Below the pieces are notes generated by a model that saw only the letters and a program-made list of their open reading frames with translations, was not told where the DNA came from and ran no database searches. A program made the position numbers and the translations under genes. A DNA stretch of 64,000 nt from Pseudomonas sp. CFBP13508 (GTDB lineage Bacteria; Pseudomonadota; Gammaproteobacteria; Pseudomonadales; Pseudomonadaceae): positions 243,144 through 307,143 of the forward strand of contig NZ_QFZZ01000006.1 of assembly GCF_005233515.1 (NCBI RefSeq), read 5' to 3'. Of this stretch, positions 58,056 to 64,000 are shown one piece after another. Each line of letters opens with the position of its first letter. Position 1 is the stretch's first letter.

Positions 58056-58356
58056 GGGCGGAGGTATCAAAGGGATTGATCGGAAGATCCGGACGGATCC
58101 GGCGGCCATTCTAGGCTTTGCCATGCCGTTGGGAAGGGGGGCGCGAAACTATTTTTTTGTCGCCGGATTTTGCCGCGAAAGCCCCGTAGGGCGGGGGATT
58201 CCAGAGTTATCAAGGGCTTACGTTTCGTTACAGTGCGATGGTTCGATATCAGGCTGACGAATGATGACAGACAGCCCCCGCGCGGCTGACTAGATTGCAG
58301 GTTCCGGGCTCGACGCGCTGGCAGTGAAGCCCTCATAACAATAAAGAGACGGACCC
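58056..58356. other. Divergent intergenic region ykgJ-like / MFS gene
   Basis: 301 bases without a supported gene. It should contain both promoters; no strong palindrome or repeat was recognised. Confidence 0.6.
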
Positions 58357-59706
58357 ATGCAGAACTCGACCCAAGCGGCGAATGCCTGGCGCATTCTGTT
58401 CCTGCTGTTCCTCGCCAACCTGTTCAATTTCTTCGACCGCACCATCCCGGCGATCATCATCGAACCGATCCGCATGGAATGGCACCTCAGCGACTTTCAG
58501 CTGGGCATCATCGGCACTGCGTTCACTATCGTTTACGCGATTGCCGGCCTGCCACTCGGGCGCATGGCCGACACCGGTTCACGCAGCAAGCTGATGGGCT
58601 GGGGCCTGGCGACCTGGAGTGCGCTGACTGCGGTCAACGGCATGGTCGGCAGTTTCTGGAGCTTTTTGATCGTGCGCATGGGCATCGGCATCGGCGAAGC
58701 CAGTTACGCACCAGCAGCCAACTCGCTGATCGGCGATCTGTTTCCGGCACACCGTCGGGCGCGGGCGATGGGCATTTTCATGCTCGGCCTGCCGCTGGGG
58801 CTGCTGCTGGCGTTCTTCACCATCGGCGCGATGGTCAAGGCGTTCGACAGCTGGCGCGCGCCGTTCTTCATTGCCGCCGTGCCGGGGCTGATCCTCGCGA
58901 TCTTCATGTTCTTTATCAAAGAGCCCAAGCGCGGTGCCGCGGAATCCGTGCAGGTCTCGCAAGAGAAAGTCGACAAGCCGATCCGCCGCGTCCTCGCCGT
59001 GCCGACCTTCCTCTGGCTGGTGATGGCCGGGCTGTGCTTCAACTTCGCGACCTATGCCTGCAACTCGTTCCTGGTGCCGATGTTGCAGCGCTATTTCCTC
59101 ATGCCGTTGCAGGAGGCGGCGGTGGCCACCGGCGTGATCGTCGGCGTCACCGGACTGGTCGGGCTGACTCTCGGCGGCTGGATCGCCGACAAGATTCATC
59201 AGCGTTTCGCCAGTGGGCGGCTGCTGTTTGCCGCGTTCAGTCTGATCATTTCGACCCTGTGCACAGCGTGGGCGCTGCATGCCGGGCGCATCGAGATCGG
59301 TGTGTTCGTCGCGGTGTTCAGCGTCGGCTGGCTGTTCGCGTACAACTTCTATACCTGCGTGTACACGGCGATTCAGGACGTCGTCGAACCACGCCTGCGG
59401 GCGACGGCGATGGCGTTGTTCTTCGCCGGTCTGTATCTGCTCGGCGGCGGGTTGGGGCCAGTGGTCGTCGGTGGGCTGTCGGATCACTTCGCGCACACGG
59501 CGATGCTGGCGGCGGGGGCTGAGCAGATGACCGAAGCGTTCAAGGCTGTTGGCCTGCACGACGCGATGTACCTGATCCCGGTGGCGCTGTTCCTGACCAT
59601 GGTCTTTCTGTTTCTCGCGTCGCGCTGTTTTGTCCGCGATGCGCAGCGGATGAAGGAGGGGTTGGTGGCGGTGGTTGAGCCAGAAATTTCTGCGGCGACT
59701 GCTTAA
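58357..59706 (+). CDS. MFS transporter, spinster-like
   Basis: A 449-residue permease with twelve predicted helices. The N-terminal FLANLFNFFDRTIPAIIIEP and the GRMADTGSRSKLMGWGLATW loop (MFS motif A) are typical of the spinster-like group, which includes organic-acid and lipid-like substrate transporters. RFGLGEASYAP-type motif D2 appears as GIGIGEASYAPAANSLI. The gene stands alone, followed by a REP pair. Substrate unknown. Confidence 0.9.
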   Translation: MQNSTQAANAWRILFLLFLANLFNFFDRTIPAIIIEPIRMEWHLSDFQLGIIGTAFTIVYAIAGLPLGRMADTGSRSKLMGWGLATWSALTAVNGMVGSFWSFLIVRMGIGIGEASYAPAANSLIGDLFPAHRRARAMGIFMLGLPLGLLLAFFTIGAMVKAFDSWRAPFFIAAVPGLILAIFMFFIKEPKRGAAESVQVSQEKVDKPIRRVLAVPTFLWLVMAGLCFNFATYACNSFLVPMLQRYFLMPLQEAAVATGVIVGVTGLVGLTLGGWIADKIHQRFASGRLLFAAFSLIISTLCTAWALHAGRIEIGVFVAVFSVGWLFAYNFYTCVYTAIQDVVEPRLRATAMALFFAGLYLLGGGLGPVVVGGLSDHFAHTAMLAAGAEQMTEAFKAVGLHDAMYLIPVALFLTMVFLFLASRCFVRDAQRMKEGLVAVVEPEISAATA

Positions 59707-59789
59707 GATCAAAAGATCGCAGCCTTCGGCAGCTCCTACAGGAGGAACGCATTCTCCCTGTAGGAGCTGCCGAAGGCTGCGATCTTTTG
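59707..59789. repeat. REPIN-like inverted pair, GTAGGAGCTG family
   Basis: AAGATCGCAGCCTTCGGCAG and its inverse, about 20 bases apart, between the convergent MFS and rapA genes. Confidence 0.92.
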
Positions 59790-59810
59790 CTTTTTGCTTC
59801 TGAAATAAAA

Positions 59811-59834
59811 AAGGCCCGCATCACTGCGGGCCTC
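59811..59834 (-). terminator. Rho-independent terminator of rapA
   Basis: On the minus strand AGGCCCGCA-GTGA-TGCGGGCCT is followed by a TTTTTT tract, about 30 bases after the rapA stop. Confidence 0.9.
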
Positions 59835-59862
59835 TTGGTTTTCAGCGGTGGAGCAGGGCGGT

Positions 59863-62709
59863 TTAACCCGCTACCAGCACCCGAATCGCTTCCAGGCGCA
59901 ACGCCGCTTTGTCGAGCATCGCCAGACCCTGCTCACGCTGAGTGCGCAACGCCTCCAGTTCGCTGTCGCGCACGGTCGGGTTGACCGCTTGCAACGCGGT
60001 CAGGCGCGCCAGTTCTTCGTCGGTGTCGGCGGCCAGACGACGGCGCGCTTCGGCCACACGCTCGGCGTGACGCGGGGCGATCTTTTCTTCGCCGGCGTTG
60101 ATCCGTGGCGTCAGCTGATCGCGCTGGGCCTGGATGAACTTGTTGGCGCTGGCCCGTGGCACGCTTTCCAGCTGATCGTTGAGGGTTTCGAACGACACCC
60201 GTGGTGACAAGTCGTTGCCATTGGCATCGAGCAGGCAACGCAGCGCCGCCGGTGGCAGGTAGCGACCCAGTTGCAGCGAGCGCGGTGCGACCACTTCGCT
60301 GACGTAGAGCAATTCGAGCAACACGGTGCCCGGCTTCAACGCCTTGTTCTTGATCAGCGCGACGGCGGTGTTGCCCATCGAACCGGACAGCACCAGATCC
60401 ATGCCGCCCTGCACCATCGGGTGTTCCCAGGTGATGAACTGCATGTCTTCGCGCGACAGCGCCTGATTGCGGTCGTAGGTGATGGTCACGCCTTCGTCGT
60501 CGCCCAGCGGGAAACTGGCGTCGAGCATCTTCTCGCTCGGCTTGAGGATCAGGGCGTTTTCCGAGTGGTCTTCGCTGTCTATGCCGAACGCGTCGAACAG
60601 GGTTTCCATGTAGATCGGCAGGGCGAACTGATCGTCCTGCTCAAGGATCGCTTCTACCAGCGCTTCACCCTCGCCAGCGCCACCGGAGTTGAGTTCCAGC
60701 AGACGGTCGCGACCGGTGTGCAGCTCGGCTTCGAGACGTTCACGCTCGGCGCGTGCTTCGTCGATCAGCGCTTGCCATTCGCCGTCATCGGCTTCTTCAA
60801 GTAGCGGCAGCAGGCGCGGGCCGAACTGGTGCTGCAAGGCGTTGCCGGTCGGGCAGGTGTTGAGGAAAGCATTAAGTGCTTCGTGGTACCACTGGAACAG
60901 ACGCTGTTGCGGGCTGGTTTCCAGGTACGGCACGTGCAATTCGATGATGTGCTTCTGGCCGATCCGGTCAAGACGACCGATACGCTGCTCGAGCAGGTCC
61001 GGGTGCGACGGCAGATCGAACAGCACCAGGTGGTGAGCGAACTGGAAGTTGCGACCCTCACTGCCGATCTCCGAGCAGATCAGCACCTGCGCGCCGAATT
61101 CTTCATCAGCGAAGTAGGCGGCGGCGCGGTCACGCTCAAGGATGTTCATGCCTTCGTGGAACACCGTGGCCGGGATGCCGGAGCGCACGCGCAGGGCGTC
61201 TTCCAGGTCCATCGCGGTTTCGGCGTGGGCGCAGATCACCAGCACTTTGGTGCGCTTGAGCATTTTCAGCTGATCGATCAGCCACTCCACGCGCGGATCG
61301 AATTTCCACCAGCGCTCTTCTTCACTGGTTTCCGGCTGGGCCTGGAAGCTGACTTCCGGGTACAGCTCGGCGTGTTCGCCCAGCGGCAGTTCGAGGTATT
61401 CGTCGGGGCACGGTAGCGGATACGGATGCAGTTTGCGCTCCGGGAAACCCTGCACAGCGGCGCGGGTATTACGGAACAGCACGCGGCCGGTGCCGTGGCG
61501 ATCGAGCAGTTCACGCACGAGGCGGGCGCTGGCTTCAGTATCACCATCGTTGACGGCGGTGAGCAGGGCTTCGCCTTCGTTGCCGAGGAAACCGTGAATG
61601 GTCTTGTGCGCCTCGGCGGAGAGACGGCCCTTGTCGAGCAGTTCCTGCACAGCTTCGGCGACCGGGCGATAGTTGTCGCTCTCGGCGCGGAACGCGGCCA
61701 GGTTGTGGAAGCGGTTCGGGTCGAGCAGGCGCAGACGGGCGAAGTGGCTGTCCTGACCGAGTTGTTCCGGGGTGGCGGTGAGCAGCAGCACGCCGGGGAT
61801 GACTTCGGCCAGTTGCTCGACCAGCGAATATTCCGCACTGGCTTTGTCTTCATGCCAGACCAGGTGGTGCGCTTCGTCGACCACCATCAGGTCCCAACCG
61901 GCGGCGAACAAGGCGTCCTGGGCTTTCTCGTCGTCGACCAGCCACTCCAGCGCGACCAGCGCCAATTGGGTGTCTTCGAATGGGTTGGTGGCATCGCTTT
62001 CGATGAAACGTTCTTCGTCGAACAGCGCGACCTGCAGGTTGAAGCGGCGGCGCATTTCCACCAGCCATTGGTGCTGAAGGTTTTCCGGCACCAGGATCAG
62101 CACGCGGTTGGCGCGGCCCGAAAGCAGTTGGCGATGGATGACCAGACCGGCTTCGATGGTTTTACCCAGACCCACTTCGTCCGCCAGCAGTACGCGCGGG
62201 GCGATACGGTCGGCGACTTCCCGGGCGATGTGCAACTGGTGCGCGATCGGTTGCGCACGCACGCCACCCAGGCCCCACAGCGAGGACTGCAACTGGCGGC
62301 TGGTGTGTTCAAGGGTGTTGTAGCGCAGTGAGAACCACGGCAGCGGGTCGATCTGCCCGGCGAACAGACGATCACTGGCGAGGCGGAACTGAATGAAGTT
62401 CGACAGCTGGGTTTCCGGCAGGGTGACGACTTCGTTCTGCCCGTTGAGGCCGTGATAGACCATCAGCCCGTCGACGTCGTCGACCTGCTGCACAGTCATC
62501 TTCCAGCCTTCGAAATGGGTGATGGAGTCGCCGGGCGAGAACCGCACGCGGGTCAGGGGCGCATTCCGTAGCGCGTACTGGCGGGTCTCGCCAGTGGCCG
62601 GGTAAAGCACGGTCAACAAGCGGCCGTCCTGTGCCAGAACGGTGCCTAAACCAAGCTCTGCTTCGCTGTCACTGATCCAGCGTTGCCCCGGTTGATACTG
62701 CTGCGCCAT
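59863..62709 (-). CDS. rapA: RNA polymerase-associated SWI2/SNF2 ATPase RapA
   Basis: A 948-residue ATPase that recycles RNA polymerase from post-termination complexes. The N-terminal Tudor-like domains begin MAQQYQPGQRWISDSEAELG; Walker A is LADEVGLGKTIEAG (about residue 178), the DEAH box is VVDEAHHLVW (about 282), and motif VI-region text is GSEGRNFQFAHHLVLFDLP with EQRIGRLDRIGQ (about 565). Length is close to E. coli RapA (968). Monocistronic. Confidence 0.96.
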   Translation of the reverse strand: MAQQYQPGQRWISDSEAELGLGTVLAQDGRLLTVLYPATGETRQYALRNAPLTRVRFSPGDSITHFEGWKMTVQQVDDVDGLMVYHGLNGQNEVVTLPETQLSNFIQFRLASDRLFAGQIDPLPWFSLRYNTLEHTSRQLQSSLWGLGGVRAQPIAHQLHIAREVADRIAPRVLLADEVGLGKTIEAGLVIHRQLLSGRANRVLILVPENLQHQWLVEMRRRFNLQVALFDEERFIESDATNPFEDTQLALVALEWLVDDEKAQDALFAAGWDLMVVDEAHHLVWHEDKASAEYSLVEQLAEVIPGVLLLTATPEQLGQDSHFARLRLLDPNRFHNLAAFRAESDNYRPVAEAVQELLDKGRLSAEAHKTIHGFLGNEGEALLTAVNDGDTEASARLVRELLDRHGTGRVLFRNTRAAVQGFPERKLHPYPLPCPDEYLELPLGEHAELYPEVSFQAQPETSEEERWWKFDPRVEWLIDQLKMLKRTKVLVICAHAETAMDLEDALRVRSGIPATVFHEGMNILERDRAAAYFADEEFGAQVLICSEIGSEGRNFQFAHHLVLFDLPSHPDLLEQRIGRLDRIGQKHIIELHVPYLETSPQQRLFQWYHEALNAFLNTCPTGNALQHQFGPRLLPLLEEADDGEWQALIDEARAERERLEAELHTGRDRLLELNSGGAGEGEALVEAILEQDDQFALPIYMETLFDAFGIDSEDHSENALILKPSEKMLDASFPLGDDEGVTITYDRNQALSREDMQFITWEHPMVQGGMDLVLSGSMGNTAVALIKNKALKPGTVLLELLYVSEVVAPRSLQLGRYLPPAALRCLLDANGNDLSPRVSFETLNDQLESVPRASANKFIQAQRDQLTPRINAGEEKIAPRHAERVAEARRRLAADTDEELARLTALQAVNPTVRDSELEALRTQREQGLAMLDKAALRLEAIRVLVAG

Positions 62710-62781
62710 GCTGCCTGACTCCCACCTTGAAAAAGCGGGCTATCTTAACGGAATGCGACCCTGAGGCCAAAGAAATACTGG

Positions 62782-62879
62782 GGTAGGAGCTGCCGCAGGC
62801 TGCGATCTTTTGATCTGCGGGAACACTTGGGTTTTGCGTTGTCCCATAAGAGATCGCAGCCTTCGGCAGCTCCAACAGG
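62782..62879. repeat. REPIN-like inverted pair, GTAGGAGCTG family
   Basis: GTAGGAGCTGCCGCAGGCTG and, inverted, GCAGCCTTCGGCAGCTCCAA, about 35 bases apart, upstream of rapA. Confidence 0.88.
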
Positions 62880-62961
62880 TGCCAAGCGCATCACAAGTTT
62901 GCGACAGGCGGCTCAAGGCGCCTGCACCCCAGCCGATAGCCTGCAGACAGGAGACCTTTAT

Positions 62962-63303
62962 ATGTTGCCACCGATGCTCCCCTTGAGCGCCGTGCCGATC
63001 ACTTCCCAGCAGGATCCGATCCGCCAGCGGCCGGACATCCCGCCAGTGGTGCCGGTGCAGGAAAGCTCCAACGAAAGCACGATCGATCTGCAGAAGCGTG
63101 ATCCGGAAGAGGATCGTCTGCTGGCGCGCGAAGAACAGCGTCGCCAGCAGGAACGTGACCGCCGACGCCGCGAGGCGGATGAAGATCCTGAAGAGCATCT
63201 GGCCGTGCCGGGTACCGAGTTGAACGCCGACAACACCGTGCCGGTGGTGCCGTTGATAGACGATCAGCCGCGTCAGGGGCTGTGGGTCGATATCGAGATT
63301 TGA
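62962..63303 (+). CDS. Conserved Pseudomonas small protein, unknown function
   Basis: A 113-residue hydrophilic protein with AGGAGA ten bases before the ATG. Residues 35-80 form a highly charged, probably coiled segment (EEDRLLAREEQRRQQERDRR), flanked by Pro-rich ends (PPMLPLSAVP and PVVPLIDDQPRQG). No signal peptide. Similar proteins are sometimes labelled aspartate-semialdehyde dehydrogenase, which nothing in this sequence supports. Confidence 0.75.
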   Translation: MLPPMLPLSAVPITSQQDPIRQRPDIPPVVPVQESSNESTIDLQKRDPEEDRLLAREEQRRQQERDRRRREADEDPEEHLAVPGTELNADNTVPVVPLIDDQPRQGLWVDIEI

Positions 63304-63397
63304 GCAGTGACTGGTCAGCGCCTGCGCCAAGCGGCATGATTGGCGCAATCCTGTCGGTGACGGCAGCTGTGATCTCTTTTGCGATGTGCCGGACGCC

Positions 63398-63559
63398 ATG
63401 AGCCAAGACGACAAACTGATCGACCTCAGCACTGAACGCGCCAAGCGTGTGCATGACCTCAACGAGAAGCGCCTGAACGAAGTGCGCCAGGCTTTCGAGC
63501 AGGCGATGCCGTTGGGAAAAGCCAAGAAAAAGTCGAAGAACAAGCCGAAAAAGCGTTGA
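63398..63559 (+). CDS. 53-residue basic-tailed small protein
   Basis: Read directly: MSQDDKLIDLSTERAKRVHD, then NEKRLNEVRQAFEQAMPLGK and a Lys-rich end (KKKSKNKPKKR). The first part is a predicted amphipathic helix, the end a strongly basic tail, suggesting nucleic-acid or membrane binding. The ribosome site is weak (GGACG), but the clean coding character supports a real gene. Function unknown. Confidence 0.62.
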   Translation: MSQDDKLIDLSTERAKRVHDLNEKRLNEVRQAFEQAMPLGKAKKKSKNKPKKR

Positions 63560-63626
63560 TCTCCCGCTGCATTGGTTGATGCAGGTCAGTTATTTCCCCT
63601 CCTTTATTTCTCAACGTTGCGGATAT

Positions 63627-63640
63627 TGATCCTGGTCAAT
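63627..63640 (+). promoter_or_regulatory. ANR/FNR-type box upstream of ccoM
   Basis: TTGATCCTGGTCAA matches the TTGAT-N4-ATCAA consensus except for one base. A possible -10 hexamer TAATTT at 63661-63666 is about 30 bases downstream of the centre, the spacing expected for a class II (-41.5) activator site. The ccoM start is at 63709. Confidence 0.75.
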
Positions 63641-63708
63641 ATGTGCGCCTGTGTGTTTGTTAATTTGAATCCATCGCAGCAAAGCAAAGCAGGGCCGGGA
63701 GGTCAGTC

Positions 63709-63822
63709 ATGTTTTTCGATAACGTGGTGTTTGCCGGGGTTCTCACGGTGGGGCTCATGGTGCTGTTTTTTGCAGGGTTTGGATTTTTTATCTGGAAGGA
63801 TGCGCATAAGCGGCGCAAGTGA
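63709..63822 (+). CDS. ccoM: cbb3-type cytochrome c oxidase small subunit CcoM
   Basis: A 37-residue single-helix membrane protein: MFFDNVVFAGVLTVGLMVLF, then FAGFGFFIWKDAHKRRK. This agrees closely, as I remember it, with CcoM, the fourth subunit seen in the P. stutzeri cbb3 oxidase structure, which aids assembly and stability. GGGAGG lies six bases before the ATG. It is encoded alone, away from ccoNOQP, with an ANR box upstream and a strong terminator downstream, consistent with induction at low oxygen. Confidence 0.82.
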   Translation: MFFDNVVFAGVLTVGLMVLFFAGFGFFIWKDAHKRRK

Positions 63823-63856
63823 GTTCTTCTGGATTGATGGGCACGCAAGGCATTTT

Positions 63857-63884
63857 GGGGCGACTTCGGTTGCCCCTTTTTTTT
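63857..63884 (+). terminator. Rho-independent terminator of ccoM
   Basis: GGGGCGAC-TTCG-GTTGCCCC (one G-T pair) followed by eight T residues, 34 bases after the ccoM stop. Confidence 0.92.
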
Positions 63885-64000
63885 GTGCCTTGGCGGCCTG
63901 TGGGCCGACCAGGCTGTTGGGGTTTTGGGTGAATATCCGTTGCTTCGGGTGTTGCTGATTACGGTTCCGCCCTTACGGCGGGTCACCTTTTTCAAACGCC
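63885..64000. other. Right end of the window, possibly the start of a repeated sequence
   Basis: 116 bases without a supported gene. The last part (GGTTCCGCCCTTACGGCGGG) resembles the opening of a sequence I recall as repeated in Pseudomonas genomes, but it is cut by the window edge and cannot be confirmed. Confidence 0.35.

Overview
This window looks like chromosome of a Pseudomonas of the fluorescens group. The evidence is GC-rich coding, the aotJQMO(P) and braCDEFG transport operons, quiP, a dinG-esterase-OmpA-pdxH-lipoprotein run familiar from Pseudomonas chromosomes, and several families of paired REP/REPIN-like repeats of the fluorescens type. No rRNA, tRNA, prophage, insertion sequence with a transposase, or CRISPR array was seen.

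Layout. 1-6.8 kb holds housekeeping genes: a partial lipoprotein, proS, ampG, an alkyltransferase-like protein, a DUF481 outer-membrane protein, a cold-shock protein, dcd and a small Pro-rich protein. 6.8-17.4 kb is a minus-strand block in which a DNA-repair set (beta-CASP exonuclease, ATP-dependent ligase, Lhr-type helicase, PdeM phosphoesterase) is split into two gene pairs by an arginine/ornithine-type ABC operon (aotJQMOP) that lacks argR. 17.7-26.5 kb carries quiP (with its nucleophile Ser apparently replaced by Ala), an isochorismatase-fold protein, two SEC-C proteins, an LEA14-like lipoprotein, a methyltransferase-like protein, two tandem OmpA lipoproteins with similar leader hairpins, a DUF1145/collagen-like gene pair and a CopD-like membrane protein. 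26.6-35.2 kb carries dinG, an agarase-like glycosidase, an EstB-type hydrolase, an OmpA lipoprotein with a histone-like tail, pdxH and a glycine-zipper lipoprotein.

35.3-36.5 kb is an AT-rich accessory island. It contains the C-terminal rRNase domain of a colicin E3-type bacteriocin with no visible start, two tandem E3/cloacin-type immunity genes, and a third, frame-disrupted immunity-like gene. 36.5-45.9 kb holds nhaA, a cysteine-synthase-like enzyme, an FAD protein, a META-type lipoprotein, a divergent SDR/LysR pair, and a bufferin-type RiPP operon (DUF2282 precursor, MNIO enzyme, DUF2063 partner, DoxX). 46.1-51.1 kb is the branched-chain amino-acid ABC operon.

51.5-64 kb holds DUF2288, a 732-residue protein with the nucleotide-binding and T7-loop motifs of the tubulin/FtsZ superfamily, an HIBADH-type dehydrogenase overlapping tail-to-tail with an MHYT-GGDEF-EAL protein, a YkgJ-like protein, an MFS transporter, rapA, two small proteins, and ccoM, the 37-residue cbb3 oxidase subunit, behind a near-consensus ANR/FNR box.

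The observations most worth following up are the tubulin-like GTPase, the orphan E3 toxin/immunity island, the bufferin operon, the QuiP homologue with an Ala nucleophile position, and the Shine-Dalgarno-sequestering hairpins of the tandem OmpA lipoproteins. All functional statements come from reading motifs; no database search was run.
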